Shown here: piece after piece, positions 9,296 to 17,845 of the stretch
How the letters are laid out: the number at the start of each line of letters is the position of its first letter
How positions within the stretch are numbered: position 1 is the stretch's first letter
From: Streptomyces albidoflavus
Lineage (GTDB): Bacteria > Actinomycetota > Actinomycetes > Streptomycetales > Streptomycetaceae
Assembly (NCBI RefSeq): GCF_000719955.1
Contig: NZ_JOII01000009.1
Coordinates: 105,693 to 169,692, forward strand
Direction: 5' to 3'
Length of the DNA: 64,000 nucleotides
Translations under genes and position numbers: made by a program
The notes under the pieces: model-generated
Told to the model about the DNA's origin: nothing
Seen by the model: only the letters and a program-made list of their open reading frames with translations
Databases searched by the model: none

Positions 9296-9323
9296 GGGAA
9301 TGCACGGCCCGTAGGATCGGTTG
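9296..9323 (+). promoter_or_regulatory. SigR (oxidative thiol-stress) promoter of trxBA
   Basis: GGGAAT at 9296-9301 and GTTG at 9320-9323 are separated by exactly 18 bases. This matches the SigR consensus GGGAAT-N18-GTT, and trxBA is a known direct SigR target in S. coelicolor. The site is about 73 bp upstream of the trxB start codon. Confidence 0.88.
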
Positions 9324-9395
9324 GGTGGGGTGAGAGCCCCGGCAGGGATCAGGCCCCTGGCAACGCAGCAGTCCGCAGAGACGAGGAATCAAGCC

Positions 9396-10367
9396 GTGAC
9401 CGACGTCCGTAACGTGATCATCATCGGCTCCGGGCCCGCCGGCTACACAGCCGCGCTCTACACCGCACGTGCCTCCCTCAAGCCGCTGGTCTTCGAGGGT
9501 GCCGTCACCGCGGGTGGGGCCCTGATGAACACCACCGAGGTGGAGAACTTCCCCGGCTTCCAGGACGGCGTGATGGGCCCCGAGCTCATGGACAACATGC
9601 GCGCCCAGGCCGAGCGCTTCGGTGCCGAGCTGGTCCCCGACGACGTCGTCTCGGTCGACCTCTCGGGCGAGATCAAGACGGTCACCAACACCGCCGGCAC
9701 CGTGCACCGCGCCAAGGCGGTCATCGTCACGACCGGCTCGCAGCACCGCAAGCTGGGCCTGCCCAACGAGGACACCCTCTCCGGGCGCGGTGTCTCCTGG
9801 TGCGCCACCTGTGACGGCTTCTTCTTCAAGGACCAGGACATCGCCGTCATCGGCGGCGGCGACACCGCGATGGAGGAGGCCACCTTCCTCTCGCGCTTCG
9901 CCAAGTCGGTGACGATCGTCCACCGCCGCGACAGTCTCCGTGCCTCCAAGGCCATGCAGGAGCGCGCCTTCGCCGACCCGAAGATCAAGTTCATCTGGGA
10001 CAGCGAGGTCGCCGAGATCCACGGCGACCCGAAGCTGACCGGGCTGACCCTGCGCAACCTCAAGACCGGCGACACCGAGCTGCTCTCCGTGACCGGCCTC
10101 TTCATCGCCATCGGTCACGACCCGCGCACCGAGCTCTTCAAGGGCCAGCTGGACCTGGACGGCGAGGGTTACCTGAAGGTCGCCGCTCCCTCGACCCGCA
10201 CCAACATCACGGGCGTCTTCGCCGCCGGTGACGTGGTGGACCACACCTACCGTCAGGCGATCACCGCCGCCGGCACCGGGTGCTCCGCCGCGCTGGACGC
10301 CGAGCGCTACCTCGCCGCGCTGGCCGACGCCGAGGGCCAGGAGAAGACCGAGGTCGTCACCGCCTGA
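9396..10367 (+). CDS. trxB: Thioredoxin-disulfide reductase
   Basis: This NADPH- and FAD-dependent reductase recycles thioredoxin. The 323-residue product has the FAD motif [16 protein letters not shown] near residue 11, the redox-active CATC at residues 136-139, the NADPH-binding [13 protein letters not shown], and the C-terminal [13 protein letters not shown] motif. The GTG at 9396 gives the usual [14 protein letters not shown]-terminus; the upstream in-frame extension is the promoter region and is discarded. It is followed by trxA after 56 bp and is probably cotranscribed from the SigR promoter at 9296, and also read from other promoters I cannot identify. Confidence 0.97.
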   Translation: MTDVRNVIIIGSGPAGYTAALYTARASLKPLVFEGAVTAGGALMNTTEVENFPGFQDGVMGPELMDNMRAQAERFGAELVPDDVVSVDLSGEIKTVTNTAGTVHRAKAVIVTTGSQHRKLGLPNEDTLSGRGVSWCATCDGFFFKDQDIAVIGGGDTAMEEATFLSRFAKSVTIVHRRDSLRASKAMQERAFADPKIKFIWDSEVAEIHGDPKLTGLTLRNLKTGDTELLSVTGLFIAIGHDPRTELFKGQLDLDGEGYLKVAAPSTRTNITGVFAAGDVVDHTYRQAITAAGTGCSAALDAERYLAALADAEGQEKTEVVTA

Positions 10368-10423
10368 GGCTTCGGCCCCATCAGCTTTCTCCCCACACTC
10401 CCCCCAAGACTAAGGAGCCCACA

Positions 10424-10768
10424 GTGGCCGGCACCCTGAAGAACGTGACCGACGCCTCCTTCGAGCAGGACGTGCTCAAGAGCGACAAGCCCGTACTCGT
10501 CGACTTCTGGGCGGCCTGGTGCGGCCCGTGCCGTCAGATCGCCCCTTCGCTGGAGGCCATCGCCGCCGAGCACGGTGAGCAGATCGAGGTCGTGAAGCTG
10601 AACATCGACGAGAACCCGGAGACCGCCGCCAAGTACGGCGTCATGTCGATCCCGACCCTCAACGTCTACCAGGGCGGCGAGGTCGCCAAGACGATCGTCG
10701 GCGCCAAGCCGAAGGCCGCCATCGTGCGCGACCTGGACGAGTTCATCGGTGAGGGCGCCAAGGGCTGA
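10424..10768 (+). CDS. trxA: Thioredoxin
   Basis: This small cytoplasmic dithiol protein reduces protein disulfides and is itself reduced by TrxB. The 114-residue product has the active site WCGPC with Cys33 and Cys36, the buried Asp27, and the cis-Pro loop SIPTLNVY. The GTG at 10424 follows AAGGAG at a normal distance; the longer open frame overlapping trxB is not used. The gene ends the trxBA operon, and the downstream region carries two parS sites and a terminator. Confidence 0.97.
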   Translation: MAGTLKNVTDASFEQDVLKSDKPVLVDFWAAWCGPCRQIAPSLEAIAAEHGEQIEVVKLNIDENPETAAKYGVMSIPTLNVYQGGEVAKTIVGAKPKAAIVRDLDEFIGEGAKG

Positions 10769-10788
10769 GCCCAGGCGCGGCCGACGAT

Positions 10789-10802
10789 GTTTCACGTGAA
10801 AC
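10789..10802. promoter_or_regulatory. parS site 2
   Basis: Perfect GTTTCACGTGAAAC, extended to a 22-bp perfect palindrome (10785-10806), 21 bp after the trxA stop. Confidence 0.96.
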
Positions 10803-10824
10803 ATCGCCCCGATGCCGCCTCAAT

Positions 10825-10838
10825 GTTTCACGTGAAAC
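10825..10838. promoter_or_regulatory. parS site 3, sharing bases with the trxA terminator
   Basis: Perfect GTTTCACGTGAAAC, 36 bp from site 2. Its right arm GAAAC is also the first part of the adjoining terminator stem. Confidence 0.96.
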
Positions 10839-10868
10839 ATGGCCACCCCCTCGGGGTGGCCATGTTTC
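10834..10868. terminator. Bidirectional terminator between trxA and the GNAT gene
   Basis: A perfect 16-bp stem (GAAACATGGCCACCCC and its complement) with a 3-base loop lies between convergent genes. Five bases of the left arm belong to parS site 3. Confidence 0.85.
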
Positions 10869-10905
10869 GTTTCCGCCGCGCGCTCGCACCCCGACCGCGC
10901 GCTCC

Positions 10906-11523
10906 CTACAAGGGGCGCGGTACCGGGTCCTTCTTCACGGCGCCGAGCAGGCGGTCGAGCGCCTGCTCCATGTCCTCTTTCCAGGAGAGGGTCGCCCGCA
11001 GCTCCAGCCGCAGCCGCGGATGACGACGGTGTGGCCGCACCGTCTTGAAGCCCACGGCGAGGAGATGGTCGGCGGGAAGCAGACAGGCGGCGTCACGCCA
11101 CCTCGCGTCGCCGAACGCCTCGATCGCCTTGAAGTCGCGCCGCAGCAGATCCTTCGCCACGGTCTGCACAAGGACCCGCCCCAGCCCCTGCCCCCGGTAC
11201 TCGGGAAGCAGCCAGCCCGTCATCAGCTGGACCGCGTCCGGCGCCACGGGGCTGGTGGGGAAGGCGAGCGAGCGCGGGACGTAGGCCGCCGGAGCGTAGA
11301 GGGCGAAGCCGGCCGGGACGTCGTCCACGTAGGCGATGCGGCCGCAGGAGCCCCATTCCAGCAGAACGGCCGAGATCCACGCTTCCTTCTCCGCCTCCGC
11401 CCGGCCCTCCCGGACCGCGGCCTCACCGCGGACCGGGTCGAGTTCCCAGAAGACGCAGGAGCGGCAGCGTGCGGGGAGCGCTCCGAGGTTGTCCAGGGTG
11501 ATCGGTGCGAGGCGTCGCCCCAT
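10906..11523 (-). CDS. GNAT family N-acetyltransferase
   Basis: This is a predicted acetyl-CoA-dependent acetyltransferase of unknown substrate, 205 residues. The acetyl-CoA binding motif A appears as LLPEYRGQGLGRVLVQTVAKDL (about residues 109-130; core RGQGLG). An unusual N-terminal Cys pair (CRSC) precedes the fold. It is convergent with trxA and followed on its own strand by nothing in operon distance. In mycobacteria the position between trx and parB holds CwlM and a hypothetical gene (Rv3915, Rv3916c); no CwlM-like gene is present here. Confidence 0.85.
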   Translation of the reverse strand: MGRRLAPITLDNLGALPARCRSCVFWELDPVRGEAAVREGRAEAEKEAWISAVLLEWGSCGRIAYVDDVPAGFALYAPAAYVPRSLAFPTSPVAPDAVQLMTGWLLPEYRGQGLGRVLVQTVAKDLLRRDFKAIEAFGDARWRDAACLLPADHLLAVGFKTVRPHRRHPRLRLELRATLSWKEDMEQALDRLLGAVKKDPVPRPL

Positions 11524-11615
11524 GGTGGCCGCTCCTCTCGGAAAGCACCCGGGTGCATCGGTGCCCTGTGCATCGTAGTCACCGGACTTCTGCAGATCCG
11601 GGGAGCGGAAACAGA

Positions 11616-11657
11616 GAGCGGGCCGTGTTCCGGTCGGTTCCGGAACACGGCCCGCTC
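11616..11657 (-). terminator. Terminator of the parAB operon
   Basis: A perfect 18-bp stem (GAGCGGGCCGTGTTCCGG and complement) with a 6-base loop, 18 bp beyond the parB stop on the minus strand. It insulates parB from the GNAT gene. Confidence 0.88.
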
Positions 11658-11675
11658 ACGGCCGGAGGAGGGCGG

Positions 11676-12776
11676 TCAGCCGGCGTCCGGGGTGTCGTCC
11701 CCGTCCTCGGCGTCATCGGCCTCGGCGCTCCGGAGCACCGGGCCCTCCTCGGGAGCCAGCGACTGGAGGATGCGCTGGAGGTCGTCCATCGAGGCGAACT
11801 CGACGACGATCTTCCCCTTCTTCTGCCCCAGGTCGACCTTGACCCGCGTCTCGAACCGGTCCGAAAGCCGAGTGGAAAGTTCGCTCAGGGCGGGGGAGAG
11901 GCGGGAGCCGGCACGCGGACCCTTGGAGCGGGCGGGCGACGCCTGCCGGGACCCCATCAGCGTGACGACCTCTTCGACCGAACGGACCGAGAGCCCCTCG
12001 GCGACGATCCGCAGGGCGAGCCGCTCCTGCTCCTCCGAGTCCTCGACCGAGAGCAGCGCCCGTGCGTGACCGGCGGTCAGCACCCCGGCCGCGACCCGGC
12101 GCTGGACCGCGGGAGCCAGCTTCAGCAGACGCAGCGTGTTGGACACCTGGGGCCGCGAGCGGCCGATCCGGTCGGCCAGCTGGTCGTGGGTGCAGTTGAA
12201 GTCCTGGAGCAGCTGGTCGTAGGCGGCGGCCTCCTCCAGCGGGTTGAGCTGGGCGCGGTGGAGGTTCTCCAGCAGCGCGTCGAGGAGGAGCTTTTCGTCC
12301 TCGGTGGCCCGCACGATGGCGGGGATGGCCTCCAGGCCCGCCTCGCGGCAGGCGCGCCACCGGCGCTCGCCCATGATCAGCTCGTACCGGCCGGGGCTCA
12401 GCTGGCGGACCACGACCGGCTGGAGGAGGCCGACCTCCTTGATGGAGGTGACCAGTTCGGCGAGGGCGTCCTCGTCGAAGATCTCCCGGGGCTGGCGCGG
12501 GTTGGGGGTGATGGAGTCGAGCGGCAGCTCGGCGAAGTGCGCGCCGACCGGGCTCGGGGGCAGCGCCTCCGCCGTGGAACGCGTCGATGTTTCACGTGAA
12601 ACATTGCCGCTCGGCATCCCCGTCACCTTGGCCGCGGCGATGCCGCGTTCCGCGGTGAGGACCGGTGCGGCCCCGGACACCGAACCTCCGGGGGCCGGTA
12701 CGGACTTCTCCGGTGTAGGCGCTGCGGGAATCAAGGCTCCCAGGCCCCGCCCCAGGCCCCTCCGTCGCTCGCTCAC
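11676..12776 (-). CDS. parB: Chromosome-partitioning protein ParB
   Basis: ParB is a CTP-dependent clamp that loads on parS and organises the origin region. The 366-residue protein starts [18 protein letters not shown], the usual ParA-contacting N-terminal peptide. It then has the CTP-binding boxes (NPRQPR near residue 84 and the GERRWRA arginine patch), the helix-turn-helix [21 protein letters not shown], and a C-terminal dimerisation domain. The GTG at 12776 overlaps the parA stop by four bases and has GGAGGG upstream. The gene carries a parS site within codons for VSRET near residue 59, so ParB can load in its own gene. Confidence 0.97.
   Translation of the reverse strand: MSERRRGLGRGLGALIPAAPTPEKSVPAPGGSVSGAAPVLTAERGIAAAKVTGMPSGNVSRETSTRSTAEALPPSPVGAHFAELPLDSITPNPRQPREIFDEDALAELVTSIKEVGLLQPVVVRQLSPGRYELIMGERRWRACREAGLEAIPAIVRATEDEKLLLDALLENLHRAQLNPLEEAAAYDQLLQDFNCTHDQLADRIGRSRPQVSNTLRLLKLAPAVQRRVAAGVLTAGHARALLSVEDSEEQERLALRIVAEGLSVRSVEEVVTLMGSRQASPARSKGPRAGSRLSPALSELSTRLSDRFETRVKVDLGQKKGKIVVEFASMDDLQRILQSLAPEEGPVLRSAEADDAEDGDDTPDAG
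12589..12602. promoter_or_regulatory. parS site 4 (inside parB)
   Basis: Perfect GTTTCACGTGAAAC in the parB coding sequence, read as VSRET in the linker after the N-terminal peptide. Confidence 0.96.
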
Positions 12777-13849
12777 TGCATTCCCTCCGCCATGTTCTGC
12801 TGCTCGTGGGGCGCGGCCAACTGGTGCTGGTGCGCCTCGTAGTGGATTCCGACTCCGCGCAGGGCGATCTCCCGTGCCGCCTCGAAGTACGAGAGCGCGC
12901 CGCTCGACCCCGGGTCGTAGGTGAGCACGGTCTGGCCGTAGCTGGGAGCTTCGGAGATGCGGACGGAGCGGGGGATGCTCGTCCGGAGAACTTCCTTGCC
13001 GAAGTGGCTGCGCACCTCTTCGGCGACCTGCGAGGCGAGCCGCGTCCTGCCGTCGTACATGGTGAGCAGGATCGTGGAGACGTGGAGCGCCGGGTTGAGG
13101 TGACCCCGGACCAGTTCGACGTTGCGGAGGAGCTGGCCCAGCCCTTCCAGGGCGTAGTACTCGCACTGGATGGGGATCAGCACCTCGGCTCCGGCCACCA
13201 GGGCGTTGACCGTGAGCAGGCCGAGCGAGGGCGGGCAGTCGATCAGGACGTAGTCGAGCGGCTGCTCGTACGACTTGATGGCGCGCTCCAGGCGGCTCTC
13301 CCGGGCGACCAGCGAGACCAGCTCGATCTCCGCACCGGCGAGGTCGATGGTGGCCGGTGCGCAGAAGAGCCCCTCGACGTCCGGTACGGGCTGGACCACC
13401 TCGGAGAGCGGGCGGCTGTCGACCAGCACGTCGTAGATCGACGGCACTTCGGCGTGGTGGTCGATCCCCAGCGCGGTGGAGGCGTTGCCCTGCGGGTCGA
13501 GGTCGATGACCAGGACCCGGTTCCCGTGCAGCGCCAGCGAGGCCGCAAGGTTGACGGTCGTGGTCGTCTTGCCCACGCCGCCCTTCTGGTTGGCCACCAC
13601 CATGACCCGGGTCTGTTCGGGGCGTGGCAGACCTTCTCCGGCACGGCCCAACGCCTGCACTCCCAGATGGGCGGTGTGAGCGATGGGGGTGTCGTCCATC
13701 GGCGGCGGTGTTTCACGTGAAACATCCGCCCCCACTGTTTCGACACGGGGACCGGGGACCGGATCGGTCATCGGTCCCGCGATGTTGGCGTCGGACCGCA
13801 AGGATTCACTCTCCTCGACTTCAGACTCGCAATGAACAGAGCGTGCCAT
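12773..13849 (-). CDS. parA: Chromosome-partitioning ATPase ParA
   Basis: ParA is a deviant Walker ATPase that binds DNA and moves ParB-bound origins, and in Streptomyces organises them during sporulation. The frame reads [16 protein letters not shown] (deviant P-loop), then [10 protein letters not shown] and [14 protein letters not shown]. With the ATG at 13849 ([11 protein letters not shown]) the protein is 358 residues, with a disordered N-terminal region of about 90 residues. No strong ribosome-binding site marks this start; the ATG at 13771 is an alternative. The frame stays open to 14014 but that stretch holds a parS and a DnaA box and is taken as promoter region. A parS site lies within codons for VSRET near residues 43-47. 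Confidence 0.93.
   Translation of the reverse strand: MARSVHCESEVEESESLRSDANIAGPMTDPVPGPRVETVGADVSRETPPPMDDTPIAHTAHLGVQALGRAGEGLPRPEQTRVMVVANQKGGVGKTTTTVNLAASLALHGNRVLVIDLDPQGNASTALGIDHHAEVPSIYDVLVDSRPLSEVVQPVPDVEGLFCAPATIDLAGAEIELVSLVARESRLERAIKSYEQPLDYVLIDCPPSLGLLTVNALVAGAEVLIPIQCEYYALEGLGQLLRNVELVRGHLNPALHVSTILLTMYDGRTRLASQVAEEVRSHFGKEVLRTSIPRSVRISEAPSYGQTVLTYDPGSSGALSYFEAAREIALRGVGIHYEAHQHQLAAPHEQQNMAEGMQ
13710..13723. promoter_or_regulatory. parS site 5 (inside parA)
   Basis: Perfect GTTTCACGTGAAAC in the N-terminal disordered region of parA, again read as VSRET. Confidence 0.96.
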
Positions 13850-13903
13850 GGTTTCGGGTGCGGGAACCAGCGGGGCCCGGTGTTCTGTGGATGAATCCGC
13901 CTC

Positions 13904-13912
13904 TGTGGACAA
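13904..13912 (-). promoter_or_regulatory. DnaA box upstream of parA
   Basis: A perfect TTGTCCACA on the minus strand, 55 bp upstream of the parA start. A TGTGGATGA-like degenerate box lies about 20 bp closer to the gene. It could couple parAB expression to DnaA; this is inference. Confidence 0.6.
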
Positions 13913-13998
13913 CTTCGTGACCCGTCCGAGAGGTTTCCGGTCGCGGGGAGTGGCGGCAGCGCGGCCGCGGCTGATGATTCCTTGCAGCGGTGAGCGAC

Positions 13999-14012
13999 GT
14001 TTCACGTGAAAC
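13999..14012. promoter_or_regulatory. parS site 6 (between rsmG and parA)
   Basis: Perfect GTTTCACGTGAAAC in the intergenic region upstream of parA, 150 bp before its start codon. Confidence 0.96.
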
Positions 14013-14121
14013 ACGATGGCTCACCACGTCCGAGGGGTCCGCCCGACACTCCGCGCCACGCCCGCCCGTGGCCCCAACGAGCCGGGACCGGCAGCCACCT
14101 GGCTGCCGCCACCTCCACGCA

Positions 14122-14157
14122 CGAGGGGCCGGCCCCTGTGACGGGACCGGCCCCTCG
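14122..14157 (-). terminator. Terminator after rsmG
   Basis: A perfect 11-bp stem CGAGGGGCCGG with its complement around a 14-base loop, 20 bp past the rsmG stop on the minus strand. Confidence 0.75.
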
Positions 14158-14176
14158 GTGAAAGGACGCGGGTGTC

Positions 14177-14884
14177 TCAGCGCCTCCGGCGCGCCCGCGC
14201 GGCCTTGGCCTTCTTGGTGGCGAAGCGGACGCCGCCCGGGCTCTCCCCCACCTCGACACGCACCACGGTCGAGAGGGGGTCGACGACGCCCTCGCCGACC
14301 TGGACGACGGAGGTGCTGACCGCCCCGAGCTTGCTCAGCGCGGCCGAGGCCGCCTTCACTTCCTCCTCGGCCGTGTCCCCCTTGAGCGCCAGCATCTCGC
14401 CGTAGGGCCGCAGCAGGGGCACGCCCCAGCCGGCGAGCCGCTCCAGCGGGGCGACCGCGCGGGCGGTGACGACGTGCACCGGCGGCAGTTTGCCGAGGAC
14501 CTCCTCGGCACGCCCGCGGACGACCGTGACGTGGTCGAGGCCGAGCAGCTCGACCACCTCGGTGAGGAAGGTGGTCCGCCGCAGCAGCGGCTCCAGCAGC
14601 GTGATGGTGAGGTCGGGGCGGACCAGCGCCAGCGGGATCCCCGGCAGTCCGGCGCCCGAGCCGACGTCGCAGACGGAGACGCCCTCGTCGATCGCCTCGG
14701 AGAGCACGGCGCAGTTGAGCAGATGGCGTTCCCAGAGGCGCGGCACCTCCCGGGGACCGATGAGCCCACGCCGCACCCCCGCGTCGGCCAGCAGCTCCGC
14801 GTACCGGACGGCATCCGGGAAACGCTCGCCGAACACCTCCCTGGCCACTGCGGGCGCCTCGGGGAGTTCCGCTGCCTCCGTCAC
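14177..14884 (-). CDS. rsmG: 16S rRNA (guanine-527-N7)-methyltransferase RsmG (GidB)
   Basis: This SAM-dependent enzyme methylates G527 of 16S rRNA; loss of it causes low-level streptomycin resistance in other bacteria. The 235-residue product has the SAM motif CDVGSGAGLPGIPLAL near residues 72-86, the RHLLN segment before it, and a lysine/arginine-rich C-terminus (ATKKAKAARARRRR). The GTG start at 14884 is the first in frame. It lies between jag and parA, the usual actinobacterial and firmicute order, but terminators on both sides suggest its own transcription unit. Confidence 0.95.
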   Translation of the reverse strand: MTEAAELPEAPAVAREVFGERFPDAVRYAELLADAGVRRGLIGPREVPRLWERHLLNCAVLSEAIDEGVSVCDVGSGAGLPGIPLALVRPDLTITLLEPLLRRTTFLTEVVELLGLDHVTVVRGRAEEVLGKLPPVHVVTARAVAPLERLAGWGVPLLRPYGEMLALKGDTAEEEVKAASAALSKLGAVSTSVVQVGEGVVDPLSTVVRVEVGESPGGVRFATKKAKAARARRRR

Positions 14885-15052
14885 GGGGACCGTCCTTCCG
14901 TACCGCGAACTCGAACGTACTGATGTCTGACGAACAAAGGGGCGCCCAGAGCGCGAACCCCCTGTCCTGGGAGAACGCTAGCGGCAAGATCCCGCACCGT
15001 GCAGCCCGGCCAGGAGGAATGCGCCACACTCTCACCGCCGCCCCGACCAGGA

Positions 15053-15084
15053 CCGGCCCCGCCTGTTCGCACAGACGGGGCCGG
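15053..15084 (-). terminator. Terminator after jag
   Basis: A stem of CCGGCCCCG and its complement with a 14-base loop, 29 bp after the jag stop on the minus strand. It closes the rpmH-to-jag operon. Confidence 0.7.
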
Positions 15085-15112
15085 GAAGCGGACGCCCACG
15101 GGCGTCCCGAGG

Positions 15113-15619
15113 TCAGGCGGGGAGGACGACGACGAAGCGCTGCGGCTCCTCGCCCTCGGACTCGCTGCGCAGTCCCGCGGCCTTGACGGCGTCGTGGACG
15201 ACCTTGCGCTCGAACGGCGTCATCGGGTCGAGGCGGACCGCCTCGCCGGTGCTCCGCGCGTCGGCCGCGGCCTTGGCGCCGATCTCGGAGAGCTCCTCGC
15301 GCTTCTTGGCGCGGTAGCCGGCGATGTCCAGCATGAGGCGGCTGCGGTCGCCGGTCTCGCGGTGCACCGCGAGACGGGTCAGCTCCTGAAGCGCCTCCAG
15401 GACCTCACCGTCACGGCCGACGAGCTTCTGGAGATCGCGGCTACCGGAGTCGCTGATGATCGAGACAGCGGCCCGATCGGCCTCCACGTCCATGTCGATG
15501 TCGCCGTCGAGATCGGCGATGTCGAGCAGCCCCTCCAGGTAGTCGGCGGCGATCTCGCCCTCCTGCTCCAGGTGGGACAGCTCGTCGCCGGCCTTGGCGG
15601 CGGTGGTGCCTTCCGTCAC
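15113..15619 (-). CDS. Jag/KhpB-like KH-R3H RNA-binding protein
   Basis: This 168-residue protein is of the Jag (SpoIIIJ-associated) family that follows yidC in most Gram-positives. It has a KH-type domain with RDLQKLVGRDGEVLEALQELTRLAV (about residues 61-85) in place of the GxxG loop region, and an R3H domain (RKVVHDAVKAAGLRSESEGEEPQRFVVV) at the C-terminus. The acidic N-terminus (DIADLDGDIDMDV) is typical of the Streptomyces form. RNA binding is known for the family; the targets are not known. It starts 13 bp after yidC and is cotranscribed with it. Confidence 0.92.
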   Translation of the reverse strand: MTEGTTAAKAGDELSHLEQEGEIAADYLEGLLDIADLDGDIDMDVEADRAAVSIISDSGSRDLQKLVGRDGEVLEALQELTRLAVHRETGDRSRLMLDIAGYRAKKREELSEIGAKAAADARSTGEAVRLDPMTPFERKVVHDAVKAAGLRSESEGEEPQRFVVVLPA

Positions 15620-15632
15620 GGGATGGACTCCT

Positions 15633-16928
15633 CTACTTCTTGGACGGGTGCTTGGGCTTCTGGCCCTTGCGTCCGGACTTGGCTTGGCCTGTGGAGCCGG
15701 ACTTGCCCGCCTGGCGGCCGGAGGACGTGTCCTCGCTCCCGCCCTGCGACTTCTCCAGCGAGGTGGTGGATTCGCCGGCGGCGCGGCCCGAGGAGGCCCG
15801 GGTGCGCTGGCCGGGGCGCTGCGGAGTGGTGGGCTGCGCCTGGCGCTGGGACTTGCTCTGCCGCTTCGGCTGCTGGCGGCGCGGCTGGGCCGGTGCCTCC
15901 TCGGCCGGCTCGCCGTCCTCCTCCACCACGGCGGTCCCGCTCTTCGGCCCGATGGTGCCGTCCGCCTGGGCGGCGAGACCGGCCTTGGTCAGCCCGTTGA
16001 TGAACTTGCGCTCGTACTCGTTGCGGTCGCGGCCCTTGGCGACGATGGCCTTGACGAGGTTCCGCTCGCGCTTGTTGCGGACCTTCGGGTTCATCGTGAT
16101 CCGCTTGAGGAAGCGCTCCAGGAAGGCGGCCTGCGCCTTGCTGCCGGGGGTCGGGTTCTGGCGGATGACGTACATCTGCTGGCCCATGGTCCACATGTTG
16201 GTGGTCAGCCAGTAGACGAGGACACCGACGGGGAAGTTGATGCCGAAGACGGCGAACATGATCGGGAAGACGTACATCAGCATCTTCTGCTGCTGCATGA
16301 ACGGGGTCTTCACCGTGGTGTCGACGTTCTTCGTCATCAGCTGGCGCTGGGTGAAGAACTGCGAGGCCGACATCAGGACGATCATGACCGCGGTGACGAT
16401 GTGCACGTTGGTCGTGGACGAGCCGAGGGCCTCGATCTTGTCCGCGTTGTCGGTGAACTTCGCGGCCAGCGGGGCGCCGACGATGTGCGCCTTCTGCGCG
16501 CTGGCGAGGAGCGCCTCGTCGATGAAGCCGATGGTCTTGTTCGACGCGATGCTGTTGAGCACGTGGTAGAGCGCGAAGAAGAACGGCGACTGCAGAAGGA
16601 TGGGAAGACACGAGGCCAGCGGGTTGGTGCCCGCGTCCTTGTAGAGCTTCATCATCTCTTCGGACTGGCGCTGCTTGTCGTTCTTGTAGCGCTCCTGGAT
16701 CTTCTTCATCTCGGGCTGCAGCGTCTGCATCGCCCGGGTGGCCTTGATCTGCTTCACGAAGAGCGGGATCAGGCAGATACGGATCAGGATCACGAGGGAG
16801 ACGATGGACAGTCCCCACGCCCAGCCCGTGTCATCGCCGAAGAGGGCTCCGTACAACTTGTGGAACTGGACGATCACCCATGACACAGGTGTCGTGATGA
16901 AACTGAAGAGACTGGCGATCGTATCCAC
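15633..16928 (-). CDS. yidC: Membrane protein insertase YidC
   Basis: YidC inserts membrane proteins, alone or with Sec. The 431-residue product has five predicted membrane helices: one near residue 10, then the [20 protein letters not shown] helix that carries the conserved positive Arg of the substrate groove, followed by the helical hairpin ([18 protein letters not shown]) and three C-terminal helices. The last 150 residues are a Lys/Arg/Gln-rich ribosome-facing tail ending in PKHPSKK. The GTG start at 16928 is three bases from the yidD stop. It belongs to the rpmH-rnpA-yidD-yidC-jag operon. Confidence 0.96.
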   Translation of the reverse strand: MDTIASLFSFITTPVSWVIVQFHKLYGALFGDDTGWAWGLSIVSLVILIRICLIPLFVKQIKATRAMQTLQPEMKKIQERYKNDKQRQSEEMMKLYKDAGTNPLASCLPILLQSPFFFALYHVLNSIASNKTIGFIDEALLASAQKAHIVGAPLAAKFTDNADKIEALGSSTTNVHIVTAVMIVLMSASQFFTQRQLMTKNVDTTVKTPFMQQQKMLMYVFPIMFAVFGINFPVGVLVYWLTTNMWTMGQQMYVIRQNPTPGSKAQAAFLERFLKRITMNPKVRNKRERNLVKAIVAKGRDRNEYERKFINGLTKAGLAAQADGTIGPKSGTAVVEEDGEPAEEAPAQPRRQQPKRQSKSQRQAQPTTPQRPGQRTRASSGRAAGESTTSLEKSQGGSEDTSSGRQAGKSGSTGQAKSGRKGQKPKHPSKK

Positions 16929-16931
16929 TGA

Positions 16932-17321
16932 TCAGGCTCCTTGAGCATGGGGCGAGGTCTCGGCGGCCGGGCTCGGGGCCGGCTGGGGGCCCGTCGTGGA
17001 GGAGGACGTGTCGCCGCTCCCTCCGGAAGGGGCGTCGGCGTTTCCGCCCTTGCTGGTGCCCCTGTCTCGCCAGGCGTTGCGCAGCATTTCGTGCCACCGC
17101 GGTCGCTTGCGCGGCGGCACATGGTCGACACCGCCGAGGGACCACGGATTGCACCGCAGGATCCGCCAGGCGGTGAGCGCCGTTCCCTTGATCGCTCCGT
17201 GCCGGTCGATGGCGCCGTAGCCGTAGTGGGAACACGACGGGTAGTACTTGCACACCGGGCCGAGCAGCGGACTGATCGTCCACTGGTACAACTTGATCAA
17301 AGCGAGCAGCGGATACTTCAT
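16932..17321 (-). CDS. yidD: Membrane protein insertion efficiency factor YidD
   Basis: A small amphipathic protein that aids YidC-dependent insertion. The N-terminal 80 residues carry the family signature: [22 protein letters not shown] with its three cysteines (the third in the later RCNPW), then the [16 protein letters not shown] segment. The tail beyond residue 85 is low-complexity. The ATG at 17321 overlaps the rnpA stop by four bases, so translation is coupled. Length 129 residues is longer than the usual 70-90 because of the tail. Confidence 0.95.
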   Translation of the reverse strand: MKYPLLALIKLYQWTISPLLGPVCKYYPSCSHYGYGAIDRHGAIKGTALTAWRILRCNPWSLGGVDHVPPRKRPRWHEMLRNAWRDRGTSKGGNADAPSGGSGDTSSSTTGPQPAPSPAAETSPHAQGA

Positions 17322-17689
17322 CGCGCACCCCCTCCCAGGAGCCGCTCCAGGGCGGCGTCCAGGTCTCGGGCCAGCTGTGCGTGGTCTGCGTCACCGGCTG
17401 GGGGCAACGCGCGGACGACGACCAGACTGCCCTCGGGCAGCCTGGAGAGTCGTTCCCGCATGAGGTGGCGAAGCTTCCGCTTCACCGCGGTACGGACGAC
17501 GGCACCGCCGACAGCTTTGCTCACGACGAAACCCGCACGGGTCGGGGGAGACTCCTCCCCTGACGCGTGCGGGTCCGTGACACCGCTGCGGAGATGGACG
17601 ACGAGGGCCGGGCGACCGGCCCGACGTCCTCGGCGTACCGCGGTCGCGAAGTCCTCGCGCCGCCTCAGCCGATTCTCGGAGGGCAGCAC
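17318..17689 (-). CDS. rnpA: Ribonuclease P protein component
   Basis: This is the protein subunit that binds the catalytic RNase P RNA for tRNA 5' maturation. The 123-residue product starts [23 protein letters not shown] and contains the signature [16 protein letters not shown] (RNR motif) at about residues 66-81. An insertion ([14 protein letters not shown]) in the central loop is variable among actinobacteria. The GTG start at 17689 lies 18 bp after rpmH, so the two are cotranscribed. Confidence 0.95.
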   Translation of the reverse strand: MLPSENRLRRREDFATAVRRGRRAGRPALVVHLRSGVTDPHASGEESPPTRAGFVVSKAVGGAVVRTAVKRKLRHLMRERLSRLPEGSLVVVRALPPAGDADHAQLARDLDAALERLLGGGAR

Positions 17690-17707
17690 GACACGACCTG
17701 TACGCGA

Positions 17708-17845
17708 TCAGGCGGACAGGCGGGCGCGACCCTTGCCACGGCGGGACGCGAGAATCGCGCGGCCGGCACGGGTACGCATACGCAGGCGGAAACCGTGGGT
17801 CTTGGCGCGACGACGGTTGTTCGGCTGGAAGGTGCGCTTGCTCAC
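17708..17845 (-). CDS. rpmH: 50S ribosomal protein L34
   Basis: The 45-residue ribosomal protein starts with GTG at 17845 and reads [20 protein letters not shown], continuing through [20 protein letters not shown] to the end. It is the first gene of the minus-strand operon with rnpA, yidD, yidC and jag, and is divergent from dnaA, which is a near-universal arrangement at bacterial origins. Confidence 0.98.
   Translation of the reverse strand: MSKRTFQPNNRRRAKTHGFRLRMRTRAGRAILASRRGKGRARLSA

Noticed and set aside
13850..14014. Longer ParA start within the parS site upstream
   Set aside because: The extension would begin inside parS site 6 and include a DnaA box. It has no ribosome-binding site and no homology-like sequence.
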